Part shown: positions 42,440-51,840 of the stretch, one piece after another | Layout of the letters: each line of letters begins with the position of its first letter | How positions within the stretch are numbered: position 1 is the first letter of the stretch | Assembly (NCBI GenBank): GCA_002410325.1 | Contig: DHRK01000019.1 | Location: 1 to 64,000 of the forward strand | DNA: 64,000 nt | Direction of reading: 5' to 3' | Origin: Syntrophomonas sp. UBA5314 | GTDB lineage: Bacteria > Bacillota > Syntrophomonadia > Syntrophomonadales > Syntrophomonadaceae | Notes under the pieces: model-generated | The model's database searches: none | What the model saw: the letters and a program-made list of their open reading frames with translations, nothing else | Told to the model about the DNA's origin: nothing | Made by a program: the position numbers and the translations under genes

Positions 42440-43687
42440 ATGAAAAAAATACTTATTTTTCCCCTTACGGTCCTGTTGCTATTGTTATTCAGCCTTCCGG
42501 TCCTGGCAGATGCCCAACTGACGATGAACGGGAGGGACTATAAGACCGGCAGCAGCCTCATTCTTCAGGACGGTCTCAGTTTTGCCGCCAGCGACGTTGT
42601 GGCCGGCGCACTGGGCTGTGATATTGCTGTTCAGGGCGATGCTGTCACTTTGCAGGAGAATGATACTGCTCTGACTTTCACAGCGGGAAGCAAAACCGCT
42701 TTGGTGAACGGGCAGGAAAAGCAAATGCCGGCGGCTCCCTTTTTAAAGGGAAACCAGGTGTTTCTCCCCCTTCGTTTTGTATGTGAAAGCCTGGGGGCCG
42801 AAGTGTCCTGGAACGACCCGGATAAAAAGGTGCTGATCAGCTATATTGAAACCCGCGACAGTTTGACTGCGGAAGAATTGATACTTAAAACTTCAGAGAA
42901 AATGGTGGAAGCCAACTCCTATAAAATGAAATTCGATATGGATATGAATATGGACGTGGCGGCTCCAGATCAGGGCGCGGCTGGCGAGGGCATGAAAATA
43001 GCCACATCCAGCCATGGCGAAGCCTGGGTGCAGTATGACCCGCTGCTCATGTACATGGTGCAAAATGCAAGCATTCCCGAAAGTCAGGGAGTGCCGGCTA
43101 CTGAGATAAAAAGTGAAATGGTGTTGAAGGACAATAGCATGTACATGACCATGCCGGAAGTTGGCTGGGTTAAAATGGACCTGGCCGGGCTCGATATTCA
43201 GCAGCTCATGAGCAAATCCATGGACCCGGCGGCTACCATGAAAGTGTTGAAGGAAGCGGGCGTTTCCACCGCTTTGGCCAATGACCGGGAAGTCAACGGG
43301 CAGAGTTATTGGGTCATCAATATGGCCATGGGAAAAGAAATGCTGGAAAGCGATTACTTCCAACAGATGGTCCAGTCCCTGTCTTCGGCAGCGGCTAATG
43401 GAATGGATATGACCAGTTTATTGGACAGTCTCGATTTTGATTTTAACGTCTCCACCTGGGTCAATCAGGATACGCTTTTAACGGATTATATGGATATGAA
43501 AGGAACCATGGCCTTGAATCTGGATCTGCCCGAACAGGAGCCGGCGGCCAAGGTGACCATGAACATGGAAATGGACGGCAAGTACTCCATTTCCGATTAC
43601 GGCACTGCTTTTGAAATCCCGGATGTCAGCGGCGCCGTCGATTTTAATACTGTGGTTTCGCAGCAGGTGACTGCCGTACAAGAATAA
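42440..43687 (+). CDS. secreted stalk-domain protein with DUF6612-like repeats region
   Basis: 415 residues. Signal peptide KKILIFPLTVLLLLLFSLPV. A copper-amine-oxidase-type stalk domain covers residues ~25-135 (FLKGNQVFLPLRFVCESLGA then EVSWNDPDKKVLISY). The remainder, starting ELILKTSEKMVEANSYKMKF, is a LolA-like/DUF6612-type domain rich in Met and Asp (DMDMNMDVAAP). Such proteins sit at the cell surface; the role is unknown. AAAGGAG seven bases before the ATG at 42440. Single gene. Confidence 0.8.
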   Translation: MKKILIFPLTVLLLLLFSLPVLADAQLTMNGRDYKTGSSLILQDGLSFAASDVVAGALGCDIAVQGDAVTLQENDTALTFTAGSKTALVNGQEKQMPAAPFLKGNQVFLPLRFVCESLGAEVSWNDPDKKVLISYIETRDSLTAEELILKTSEKMVEANSYKMKFDMDMNMDVAAPDQGAAGEGMKIATSSHGEAWVQYDPLLMYMVQNASIPESQGVPATEIKSEMVLKDNSMYMTMPEVGWVKMDLAGLDIQQLMSKSMDPAATMKVLKEAGVSTALANDREVNGQSYWVINMAMGKEMLESDYFQQMVQSLSSAAANGMDMTSLLDSLDFDFNVSTWVNQDTLLTDYMDMKGTMALNLDLPEQEPAAKVTMNMEMDGKYSISDYGTAFEIPDVSGAVDFNTVVSQQVTAVQE

Positions 43688-43843
43688 TTTGATGTTGGGG
43701 GGCTGGTGCCGCTTATGCCGGTGCCAGCCTCTTTAGCATCTCCCCACCCACAAGATGATGATGCTCTTCGGGGAAACGACGAAGATAGTTTGAGCCATAC
43801 TGATTGATTGTTAATTTCTAAATATCCTACTGCTAATGCTGTT

Positions 43844-44290
43844 TCAGTACATTTGAAAGAAACTTTTAATTATTAAAAAACATTTGATTATAAAAATAAT
43901 AGCGTTGGGGAGCAGATATCCAAAAATAATACTTAATATCCAAAAGATAACACAATATGAAATAGGCTTTTTACTTTTTTTATACCAAAAATAGAATAGA
44001 CTGAGTACTATTAAAAAATATATTATCCCACCATACAGCAAAAAATTTTTACTATATAAAACATATACAGATGTACTCTGATTCATAATACCTAATATAA
44101 GAAAAAATCCAAATATAATACCTGTCAGCCAATATATTGTCCAATATGATCTAGGCTTATCAAGCCTTTTATACACTAACCTGAATATAACAAATAAGAT
44201 AATAAGATATGCTATGGCCATTATTGCTGCTTTCACGACCCAAAATTCATCTAATATACCCAATAGTTCTCGCTCCTCACCTATTTTCAT
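43844..44290 (-). CDS. hypothetical membrane protein, AT-rich
   Basis: 148 residues with four predicted membrane helices (AIMAIAYLIILFVIFRLVY, IYWLTGIIFGFFLILGI, GGIIYFLIVLSLFYFWY, IFWILSIIFGYLLPNAIIFI). No family recognised. Base composition is much more AT-rich than its neighbours, which suggests recent acquisition. Convergent to the stalk-domain gene. Confidence 0.55.
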   Translation of the reverse strand: MKIGEERELLGILDEFWVVKAAIMAIAYLIILFVIFRLVYKRLDKPRSYWTIYWLTGIIFGFFLILGIMNQSTSVYVLYSKNFLLYGGIIYFLIVLSLFYFWYKKSKKPISYCVIFWILSIIFGYLLPNAIIFIIKCFLIIKSFFQMY

Positions 44291-44568
44291 TATAAAATAA
44301 ATACAATCAGTATCTTTCTCACAAAAATAAAATCTCCCTTAATTGCCCTATCTGTATATTATTTCGTGGCATATGTTCCCTTTTCCTCCACAATTATTCC
44401 AACTGCCCGGTTTGGTGTATGCACTGTTAGGCATGCGACATGAACGGTCATAATAACAAATAAAAGTTGAGGATTGACGAATGTAGTAGCCCTTCCATCA
44501 AGAAATGTGTGACCTGATCGGTACGCCTTGATAAAGGCGCTTTTTTCACGAAAAAGAAACCTAAAATG
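44291..44568. other. intergenic region with an orphan plus-strand terminator
   Basis: CGCCTT-GATA-AAGGCG (44524-44539) plus T6 is a clean plus-strand terminator, but no plus-strand gene precedes it. The region may hold a decayed gene or a small RNA between about 44340 and 44546. A minus frame at 44359-44580 overlaps the stem and is not convincing. Confidence 0.4.
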
Positions 44569-44602
44569 CAAAAAAGCCACCAGGCTGTTATTCCCGGTGG
44601 CC
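44569..44602 (-). terminator. terminator of the OmpR/histidine kinase operon
   Basis: On the minus strand GCCACC and GGTGGC (44596-44601 with 44576-44581) are followed by TTTTTTGC. Confidence 0.85.
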
Positions 44603-44612
44603 GCCTATCAGT

Positions 44613-46691
44613 CTATTCCGCTTTACCTATTTGAATAATGGCTTTGAAGAGATCCCCGTCTATCTCTATGTCGAGACTGCCCTGCTGGATTTCGAGCAGG
44701 CTCCGGGCGATGGACAGTCCAAGACCGCTGCCCTGGCTGCTTCGGGATTCGTCTCCCCGGGTGAAGCGCTCCATCAGTTCCCCGGCGGATATGTTGAGTT
44801 CATAGGCGGAGATATTTTTGATAAGCACCTGTACCGACTGCCCGAAGTCAATGACGTCGATGTAGACCCGGGAGCCCTCCAGGGCGTATTTCAGGATATT
44901 GGAGAACAGGTTCTCAATGGCCCTCCACAGCAGTTTGCCGTCGGCTTTGACGTACAATTTATCCTGGCCGGGGTTGAGCTTGAATTCCAGCCTGCGCTCC
45001 CGGATTTTATCATCCATTTCACCCAGGCCCTGTTTGAGCAGGGATACAATTTCGATCGTCTCAAAGCATACCGGGATGCTGCCGCTCGTAGCCTTGGCCG
45101 CTTCAAACAGGTCGTCGGTCAGCAGCTTCAAACGCTGCGCCTTCTGGTCGATTACGCCGATGTATTCCTCGACTTTGGCCGGGTCCTTTTCGTTTTTCAA
45201 CAGATCGATATAGGTGATGATCGAGGTCAGCGGGGTTCGGATATCATGCGATACGTTGCTGATCAGCTCGCTCTTCAAGCGCTCGCTTTTTATCCCGGTT
45301 TCAACCGCTTTGCCCAGCCCGTCGGTTATGCTGTTTATGTCGGAAGCCAGCCGGGCCAACTCCCCGTCTCCCGGAATGTCTATGATATGTCCGGTATCCC
45401 CTTCTTTAACCTTTTTCACACCCTCCTTGATGGCGTTAAACTCTTTTGCCCGCTTTAAGGCGATCCAGGCCGCCAAACCCAGCGTGACCGGAAACATAAA
45501 GAAGGTCAGAGCCGCCAATACGGGATAACCTATGACTATTAAAACAATTTTCACCGCCAGGCTGCCGTTTTGGTAGACTTCCCGGACGAAGATAAAAAGC
45601 TTGTGAAACACCGTATAGATAGCGGTATGCTTCAGAAAAGTCTTGTTTTTGATATGCCTGACCATGGATAAAAGCAGGGTTAAACCGAGAGCGGCGAATA
45701 GCAGGGAGGCTGTACATACCACCCAGTTGTTCTTGTAAAGGCCTTCTTCGCTCACAGTTATGACCCATAAAAACATTAGTAGAAAACACAAAGCTAAATT
45801 TACATCGCTGTAGATTTTATCTATAAAATTCAGATGAACCTCAGGTTTGTCATCCGGTTTTCTCCCGGTTGACCGCAGCAGGGAGATGAACGCCAAAATC
45901 ATTATCAAAGACAGGCCGGCCATCTCATAGAGGCTGTTGACAACAAAGGCCTGGTTCTTTTTCCAATGCGCCATGCGAAGATTCAGATAGTCATCGCTGA
46001 AGGCCAGGCAGATCGAATCCTGGAGACCCAGCTCATGGAGGTTGGCCATGGCCATGATCCGGTGACCGTTATTGCTGTCCTGGAGTTCCGGGGGATATAT
46101 GCTCTGTTCAGTGGCGTCGAGCACCATATAGGCGGGAAATGATTTGAAATATTCATTGGTCGGGTTGAGGCTGTTGGAAATCTGGCTGTCGCCGATCCTG
46201 GCGGAATAGACAACGCCGGGATACTTTTCGAGATTGCGCAATAGCGCCCGGTAGTTCAGAAGATCTTTCTTTATCAAATCAGCTCTTATCCTGGATATCT
46301 CATCGGCATAGACCGTTTTGAAAATCGCGTAGTTCTCTTCTTCCGTCAAATTGGGATTATAGCTCTTTGAGTTAAACTGAAATTCCCTGAATAAACTTTT
46401 TTCTTCAGATGCTATTTCGGCCTGCTGAATGGTTCCTCCACTCAAAATATACGGTTCGTTCTTGTATTGTCCGGTTGCCTGCCTCAGACATCCCAGTATG
46501 TTGATGCAGTCTTGCCCAAACCCCTGGCCCAAAAAATAACTATTCTCGAAAGCCATACTCAAATAGAGCTTGTGAACCCCTACGGTATTGTACAATATCC
46601 CAATAATACCGGTGAAGCATACCACAACCATTATAAAAGCCACGCTTTTGGCTGCCAGCGAATGACTATATCTTTTCAACTTTATATCCAA
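44613..46691 (-). CDS. multi-pass membrane sensor histidine kinase
   Basis: 692 residues. One N-terminal helix (SVAFIMVVVCFTGIIGILYN), an extracellular sensor of ~230 residues, then several membrane helices between ~residues 255 and 415 (LSLIMILAFISLL, LALCFLLMFLWVITV, LAALTFFMFPVTLGLAAWIA), a HAMP-like linker, HisKA (ELISNVSHDIRTPLTSIITY near residue 480) and HATPase (NLFSNILKYAL, SQGSGLGLSIARSLLE). It overlaps the upstream regulator gene by 26 bases. The architecture resembles clostridial kinases responding to envelope stress, but the signal is unknown. Confidence 0.9.
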   Translation of the reverse strand: MDIKLKRYSHSLAAKSVAFIMVVVCFTGIIGILYNTVGVHKLYLSMAFENSYFLGQGFGQDCINILGCLRQATGQYKNEPYILSGGTIQQAEIASEEKSLFREFQFNSKSYNPNLTEEENYAIFKTVYADEISRIRADLIKKDLLNYRALLRNLEKYPGVVYSARIGDSQISNSLNPTNEYFKSFPAYMVLDATEQSIYPPELQDSNNGHRIMAMANLHELGLQDSICLAFSDDYLNLRMAHWKKNQAFVVNSLYEMAGLSLIMILAFISLLRSTGRKPDDKPEVHLNFIDKIYSDVNLALCFLLMFLWVITVSEEGLYKNNWVVCTASLLFAALGLTLLLSMVRHIKNKTFLKHTAIYTVFHKLFIFVREVYQNGSLAVKIVLIVIGYPVLAALTFFMFPVTLGLAAWIALKRAKEFNAIKEGVKKVKEGDTGHIIDIPGDGELARLASDINSITDGLGKAVETGIKSERLKSELISNVSHDIRTPLTSIITYIDLLKNEKDPAKVEEYIGVIDQKAQRLKLLTDDLFEAAKATSGSIPVCFETIEIVSLLKQGLGEMDDKIRERRLEFKLNPGQDKLYVKADGKLLWRAIENLFSNILKYALEGSRVYIDVIDFGQSVQVLIKNISAYELNISAGELMERFTRGDESRSSQGSGLGLSIARSLLEIQQGSLDIEIDGDLFKAIIQIGKAE

Positions 46692-47352
46692 TTCCCCACA
46701 CCACCTTCAGGTATTTAGGCTCTTTGGGATTTAGTTCAATCTTCTCCCGGATTCTTCTTATATGGACGGCCACGGTGTTTTCCGAGTTGAGGGCCGCTTC
46801 GTTCCAGACATTTTCATAGATCTGATCTATGGAATACACCCGGCCGGCATTGGCAATGAGGAGTTTCAATATTTTGTACTGCACCGGAGTGAGCTTTACT
46901 TCTTCCCCATCCACGCTCACCTGCTTGGTTTCATCATCCACCACCAGTCCGCCTGACTGGTAGACACTGTTTTTCACCTCCAGGCTGCCCAGGGCCGTGT
47001 AGCGCCGGAGCTGCGATTTTACCCGGGCGATCAGCTCCAGCGGATTGAAGGGCTTGGTCATGTAATCGTCGGCGCCCATATTCAGGCCGATTATTTTGTC
47101 GGTATCCTCTGCCTTGGCGGAAAGCATAATAACCGGTATGTTTTTGCCCTCACGGATTTTAAGGGTGGCCCGTATTCCATCCATCTGCGGCATCATAATG
47201 TCCATAATTACCAGGTGTATGTCCTGCTCCTCAAGAAGCTTCAAGGCCTCCAGGCCGTTAAAGGCCTTCAACACCTGGTATCCCTCGTTTTCCAGGTATA
47301 TCTTTATGGCTTCGGCTATCTCTTTGTCGTCATCGCAGACCAGGATATTCAA
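46666..47352 (-). CDS. OmpR-family response regulator
   Basis: 228 residues. Receiver: ILVCDDDKEIAEAIKIYL, Asp in LVIMDIMMPQMDG near residue 51, Lys in DDYMTKPFNPLEL. Winged helix: VKLTPVQYKILKLLIANAGR and NTVAVHIRRIREKIELNPKE, then VVWGIGYKVEKI. Cognate of the overlapping kinase downstream. Divergent from the TolB-like gene. Confidence 0.92.
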   Translation of the reverse strand: MNILVCDDDKEIAEAIKIYLENEGYQVLKAFNGLEALKLLEEQDIHLVIMDIMMPQMDGIRATLKIREGKNIPVIMLSAKAEDTDKIIGLNMGADDYMTKPFNPLELIARVKSQLRRYTALGSLEVKNSVYQSGGLVVDDETKQVSVDGEEVKLTPVQYKILKLLIANAGRVYSIDQIYENVWNEAALNSENTVAVHIRRIREKIELNPKEPKYLKVVWGIGYKVEKI

Positions 47353-47543
47353 GTCGTATCACTCCTGTCAATGGAATCGTTCAAATTATATCACACCCTT
47401 CATTTTTACATTTAAGGTGATGATAACAAGTAAATATATCTATCAAGCAGCTATATTTATTAAGAACTTCTTAAGGCTGCACGATTTTATGCAAGTACGG
47501 GTTGGAGATTTGGTAGTATTAATTGAAGAGGGGGATGGGCTAT

Positions 47544-48944
47544 TTGATTTTACGGGGTTTTAAAATTAAGAAATTTGGATTGAGGACACTGCTCACCACG
47601 GGTTTGTCTATGCTTCTTGCCACCGGCATATGCTCGGGCGCCGGTTTTCAGCAAAAATGCCTGGCCGCCGAGGAGGCGGCGCCTGTAATTAATGCGGGAG
47701 CGAGTACTGGCGAAAAAGACTTGGAGATCAATGGTTCCGCTCTTCAGGGCAAGGCCGATTTAGCTTTTATTCATGACGGGCTTTTATATATTTTAGACGG
47801 GCGAACCGGCCAGGTCATTAAAGTCAGCGGCTCAGGCCAGGCGATAAAGCCGGTGTGGTCGTTCGATGGACAGTGGTTGGCCTATATCCGGCTAACCGCT
47901 ACCGAAGCGGATAGCGGTGCTTTATGGCTGGTCAAAAGAGACGGCACCCAGAACCATCAGGTGGAGGAATTGCCAGGACCGGTAGAGCCTGATGATTACG
48001 CCTGGTCGCCTCATGCTAATAAACTGGCTCTAAACTGCCAGGGAATATGGCTGGCGGACCCCCAGGGCCAACCGGAGCAGCTTGTACAAAAAGAATCTGC
48101 TTACGGCTTTGCCTGGTCTCCGGACGGGAGATGCCTTGCTTATAGTCTCACCCTGCCCCAGGCGAAGAACGAATCTCCGGAATCGAGGAGTGATGCGCTC
48201 TATATCCTGGACCTATCCAATGGTAAGACGGCCCAACACCTGGTAGCGCCGGAATCCGGTATTAAGGTGGTCTCCTGGTGGCCCGATGGCCAGGGAATCC
48301 TCTACTGGACCATTCCGCTGCATTCCGCTTCTCTAACTGCGGACGGTGCTGATTTATTTAGTTATAAACTCTTCGACCCGGAAGCGAAACTTATCGCCAC
48401 AGGTTTGGCTTACCGTGAATGGTTGTCACTGTCACCCGAAGAAAGGCTAATTTATATATCCGGCTCAGGCAGAACGGCCTGGACGGAAAAGTGCCTGGAA
48501 TTTTGTAATACGCGAACCGGTTCTCTGAAGAAAATAAATCCATTACCGGCATCGGTGGTTCTCGATCCTTCGTTTTCTTCAGATGGCAGCAAAATGGCCT
48601 TTGTAACAGCCAAGGATTGGGGCGCTAAGGTGTGGGGATTTAAAAACATCGAAGATTTGGATTCCTGGATTAGCACCCGTACCTTATGGACGGCAGATTC
48701 TGACGGGACCGGAGCGAAGCCCTTGACCAAAGCGGGGCAGGGTATCTTCCGGCCCGAATGGTCCAACGACGGAAAATCGCTTATGTATGTATCGGAAGAT
48801 AGCGTATGGCTTATTGACGATCAGGGCCATAAGCGGCAGAGAGTAGTCGGACCGCTCTCCCTCCCCGGCTCCAGCAACGACTTCCACTTTGGCTTTTACG
48901 GCCACGCATCATACGGGGATTTGATGGACTGGTTTAAATATTAA
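47544..48944 (+). CDS. secreted TolB-like beta-propeller protein
   Basis: 466 residues. A signal peptide near the start (LRTLLTTGLSMLLATGICSG) and then WD40-like/PD40 repeats of TolB type: VWSFDGQWLAYIRL, YAWSPHANKLALNC, FAWSPDGRCLAYSL, SFSSDGSKMAFVTA and PEWSNDGKSLMYVS, about six blades. Likely a periplasm-like/extracellular protein-binding propeller; no enzyme motif. The frame opens at 47523; GAGGGGG sits eight bases before the TTG at 47544, while the ATG at 47535 would be too close. A strong terminator follows. Confidence 0.75.
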   Translation: MILRGFKIKKFGLRTLLTTGLSMLLATGICSGAGFQQKCLAAEEAAPVINAGASTGEKDLEINGSALQGKADLAFIHDGLLYILDGRTGQVIKVSGSGQAIKPVWSFDGQWLAYIRLTATEADSGALWLVKRDGTQNHQVEELPGPVEPDDYAWSPHANKLALNCQGIWLADPQGQPEQLVQKESAYGFAWSPDGRCLAYSLTLPQAKNESPESRSDALYILDLSNGKTAQHLVAPESGIKVVSWWPDGQGILYWTIPLHSASLTADGADLFSYKLFDPEAKLIATGLAYREWLSLSPEERLIYISGSGRTAWTEKCLEFCNTRTGSLKKINPLPASVVLDPSFSSDGSKMAFVTAKDWGAKVWGFKNIEDLDSWISTRTLWTADSDGTGAKPLTKAGQGIFRPEWSNDGKSLMYVSEDSVWLIDDQGHKRQRVVGPLSLPGSSNDFHFGFYGHASYGDLMDWFKY

Positions 48945-48973
48945 ATCCTTTACTCATTAAGCAAAAATCGGGA

Positions 48974-49001
48974 GAGGCCCTTGCGAAATCGCAAGGGCCT
49001 C
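48974..49001. terminator. strong terminator between convergent genes
   Basis: GAGGCCCTTGCGA (48974-48986) pairs perfectly with 48989-49001 over a two-base gap. It serves the TolB-like gene and possibly the convergent gene at 49056. Confidence 0.75.
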
Positions 49002-49055
49002 TGACATTTACGGATAAATGCTTTTACGTCGCAGGATTTAAACCTGCTGAGAAGC

Positions 49056-50102
49056 TCAAAAGAGGTATGGTAGTTTTTTATATTCTCCGCTTTTCAAATT
49101 AAACTCATAGCAAACCGGGGGTTCGCTGACATATAGGATTTTCATCACACCGTTTTTGGTATGGCAAACCTTTAACGGATTCTGTTCGCCTACTGGTTCG
49201 GGCAATGAGCCGATAGCATATACCTTGGCGTTCTCCAAGTCTACTCCATAAACTTTATCTGCCTGGCATACGTAGGCGGTCTTCTCAACCGTTGAGAGTA
49301 TCCAGGCAGAATCGAGCAGCTTGCCGTATTGCTGTGTGCCTTCATCAATACAGGCCATCTCATCCCGGCCACCTTCCGAGTAGGGCTTCCAGCTGGATGA
49401 AACCAGGAACAGCTTATTGTCTACATAATCAGCAAATTGATAATCAAGGTTGCGTTTCCCGTCATGAATCTTATTTTTCAATCCGGTTTTGTGGTTAACC
49501 GACCAAATGCTGGTTTCATATTCAAGCGGAACGCCATTCTTCCTATCCAATTCCGTTTGCAACAAATAGGTCTTTTCAGAGTAATAGCTGTAAAATTCAC
49601 TGGCATAAAGGAGCTGCTGCCTGTCACCGGCGGATGGCGATGCGGTCTTCTTTAACTGCGGCTCCTTCCCGTCCACTTTATACACGGCTTCCTCGTTACC
49701 CAAAAGCCACATATTATTGGCGCCATATATCGTAAAATCGCGGCTGATATTGTGAACCCATCCATCTGAGGAAGGAGGACCATAAGCGTATGAGTTCCGG
49801 CAGGGCCTGGCATCGAAATTTACGGTCGCATCGATCCTGCCGTTATTAAACCGGTTCTTTACTTTAACGGAATTCAATTGGTATTCGTCCACCGCTGCCG
49901 GGGTCCCGTTGCACACCAGGTTCTCTAACAGGTATTTGGCAAAACTTTGCGGAGCCCCGCCATAGTCGGACATTACCGGAACTTGTCTTCCAAGTGCGTA
50001 GGGGTATGAGGCACGGGCCACATCCCCGTCTATCCCGTCCGCCTGAACGAGTAAATCATCAGTTCTGCACCCCGAATAAAGCGGTATGTAATAATAGCAC
50101 AT
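49056..50102 (-). CDS. uncharacterised protein, probably 5'-truncated
   Basis: 348 residues, not recognised. Many Tyr/Asn/Gly residues and strand-turn repeats (YGANNMWLLGNEEAVYKVDG, KIHDGKRNLDYQFADYVDNK) suggest a beta-propeller-like extracellular protein, but no signal peptide is present. The ATG at 50102 has no ribosome binding site and a stop lies three codons upstream. An alternative ATG with a GGAAGC site starts in another frame. The 5' end has probably been lost or frameshifted, so the export signal is missing. Divergent from the gene at 50270. Confidence 0.45.
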   Translation of the reverse strand: MCYYYIPLYSGCRTDDLLVQADGIDGDVARASYPYALGRQVPVMSDYGGAPQSFAKYLLENLVCNGTPAAVDEYQLNSVKVKNRFNNGRIDATVNFDARPCRNSYAYGPPSSDGWVHNISRDFTIYGANNMWLLGNEEAVYKVDGKEPQLKKTASPSAGDRQQLLYASEFYSYYSEKTYLLQTELDRKNGVPLEYETSIWSVNHKTGLKNKIHDGKRNLDYQFADYVDNKLFLVSSSWKPYSEGGRDEMACIDEGTQQYGKLLDSAWILSTVEKTAYVCQADKVYGVDLENAKVYAIGSLPEPVGEQNPLKVCHTKNGVMKILYVSEPPVCYEFNLKSGEYKKLPYLF

Positions 50103-50162
50103 CGGTTCATCTTAATAAAGCTTCCAATTTGTAAATCCAAATGACTATTAGGTACATTTTTC

Positions 50163-50233
50163 TTTTGGACAAAATTAATCTAAAATGGGTATAGTAGATT
50201 TTTTATTAACCAGGGCCGGTTGCGGTCCTGGTT
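50163..50233 (+). promoter_or_regulatory. promoter plus attenuator-like hairpin before the gene at 50270
   Basis: TTGGAC (50165-50170) and TATAGT (50190-50195) are followed by AACCAGGG (50208-50215), an 11-base loop, CCTGGTT (50227-50233) and a T-run. The hairpin core is shared with the leader of the subtilisin-like gene (33724-33749). The promoter spacing of 19 bases is long. Confidence 0.45.
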
Positions 50234-50269
50234 TTTTTATAACGATTAACCGTATTAGGGTGACGGTGC

Positions 50270-50584
50270 ATGAATAAAGTGATAATTAAACGGGTCGTAG
50301 CCGCGATATTTATCCTGGCCGCATTTCTGACTGTCAGGTACAGCTCTGACCTGCTCGTCAATCATCATTTGCATCTGGACAGTGACGACATTGACCGGAT
50401 CAGTATTGCTTCGTCCCACTTTGGGAGTTTGGACATCGAGGATAAACAGCAAATTGTCAACGTTGTGGATTGTCTTGTTTCCTTTAAACCGACTGAAAGC
50501 AAATTAAATCCCTATTATTATGTTGGCGGCGCACATACCCTTATACTGAGGTTTAAAAATAAATTCCCGATAAGACGAAAATGA
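50270..50584 (+). CDS. small membrane-anchored hypothetical protein, apparently truncated by a repeat
   Basis: 104 residues. One N-terminal membrane segment (VIIKRVVAAIFILAAFLTVR) and an extracytoplasmic domain with an acidic SDDIDRISIASSHFGSLDIE stretch that resembles proteins with a C-terminal beta domain. The last codon and stop lie inside the 31-bp dispersed repeat at 50580-50610, and the domain ends abruptly at ILRFKNKFPIRRK, so the original gene was probably longer. No family recognised. Confidence 0.45.
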   Translation: MNKVIIKRVVAAIFILAAFLTVRYSSDLLVNHHLHLDSDDIDRISIASSHFGSLDIEDKQQIVNVVDCLVSFKPTESKLNPYYYVGGAHTLILRFKNKFPIRRK

Positions 50585-50610
50585 GTGGAAGAACCGTCCC
50601 CAAACTCATT
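50580..50610. repeat. 31-bp REP-like dispersed repeat, copy 1
   Basis: Read on the minus strand: AATGAGTT, TGGGGACGGTTCTTC, then CACTCATT. Terminal inverted repeats let it fold into a hairpin. One of three copies (also 61598-61628 and 62797-62827). It overlaps the end of the hypothetical gene and the stop of the signalling protein gene. Confidence 0.8.
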
Positions 50611-51778
50611 ATACCAGTTTCGATATCGCGTCCAGTTCCTGCGCCAGAGCCAGTATTTCCTGTACGCTGGCGGTCAGTTGTTCAGTGGCGGCGGCTTGCT
50701 CCTCACCCGAATTCATGGAGGCGGCGGACAGGGTTGATGTTTTAGTAAGCTTTTCGGCGATCGAATTGATTAATTCACGTATTTTACCTACGGTCTGCCG
50801 GGATTCATCGGACAGTTTCCTTATCTCCTCAGCCACCACTCCGAATCCACGGCCGCTTTCTCCGGCCCGGGCCGCTTCGATAGCCGCGTTCAACCCCAGC
50901 ATTTTTGTTTCATCGGCGATCTGTTTGATGAATCCAATAACTTCGTTGATATTTTCCGACAGGGTAAAAACCGCCGTGACATTGGCGTCAACCTGCTGGT
51001 AATTGGCCGCCACGTTTCCCGCCGCAATGGCTATGTCCTGCACTACTTTGGCGATCTCCTCCAGTGCTTTAGTCAAGGTGTCTGCTATCTCGCGCAGCTT
51101 GGCGGAGCTGGTTTTGGGCAGGGCCAGCCCGAAGGTGCCGGTGATTTGCGGTACGCCGTCTTTGTCTTTTTCAGTGAGGGGATAGGCCATTACCAGGGCG
51201 GGAACTCCGTAGTGCGAAGCTTTTAGCTCGCGTGAAATCGGTTTCTTATATTTTAGAACCTCCGCTGATACAGTGCCTTCTTGAATGGGCACTTCAACCT
51301 GCACATCGGGAATCTCAAACTTGCTGGAGGCCTGGCGGTGGCTCACTCGATGGCGGCCGGTCATATAGATGAAAGCTCCTTCAGGAAACATCTCCGCCAG
51401 CATCGGGGCCAGCTCGGGAAAAGCCCGGGCAACCACCGGTTCCGACGGGTATACAATGCCCAGGGTTCCAACGATCAGATCGCTGCTGATTGAATCATAC
51501 AGCGGGTGAACCCGGGCCTGCAGCCGGATGCCGTACTTGGAACGGACATGTTCTACCGTTACCGGAGCCCTTTTCTTAAGGCAGGTGTCAGCCATCCCGT
51601 TTTTCTCAATGGGGCCGCCCACTCTCCATGCCGCCACATCAAATTTTTCAGAAGTGTATTTGTAGGTAATTTTCTCTAAATCGGTGACCAAAAAAATAGC
51701 CCCCTGTTCGTAGGTCGGCATCAGAACCGGCGCCAAGACGCCCAGGGAATAGATGAAATCGGCAGTCAGTTTGACCAA
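50609..51778 (-). CDS. soluble methyl-accepting chemotaxis-type signalling protein
   Basis: 389 residues, no membrane helix. The N-terminal ~220 residues form an unrecognised sensor part, possibly PAS/GAF-like (GAIFLVTDLEKITYKYTSEK; VVARAFPELAPMLAEMFPEG). The C-terminal part is an MCP signalling tip with QIADETKMLGLNAAIEAARA, GRGFGVVAEEIRKLSDESR, the contact site for CheA/CheW. AAAGGAG lies eight bases before the TTG at 51778; a longer frame to 51826 lacks a site. It immediately follows the GntP permease on the same strand (62 bases), which suggests that it senses the transported compound or its metabolism. Confidence 0.82.
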   Translation of the reverse strand: MVKLTADFIYSLGVLAPVLMPTYEQGAIFLVTDLEKITYKYTSEKFDVAAWRVGGPIEKNGMADTCLKKRAPVTVEHVRSKYGIRLQARVHPLYDSISSDLIVGTLGIVYPSEPVVARAFPELAPMLAEMFPEGAFIYMTGRHRVSHRQASSKFEIPDVQVEVPIQEGTVSAEVLKYKKPISRELKASHYGVPALVMAYPLTEKDKDGVPQITGTFGLALPKTSSAKLREIADTLTKALEEIAKVVQDIAIAAGNVAANYQQVDANVTAVFTLSENINEVIGFIKQIADETKMLGLNAAIEAARAGESGRGFGVVAEEIRKLSDESRQTVGKIRELINSIAEKLTKTSTLSAASMNSGEEQAAATEQLTASVQEILALAQELDAISKLV

Positions 51779-51840
51779 GGCTTCTTCTCCTTTCAATATA
51801 ATTATAGCGGGAGGTGCATAGCACACCTCCCTGCTTATCT

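Noticed and set aside
44359..44580. 73-codon minus frame
   Set aside because: It crosses an orphan terminator and the operon terminator and resembles no protein.
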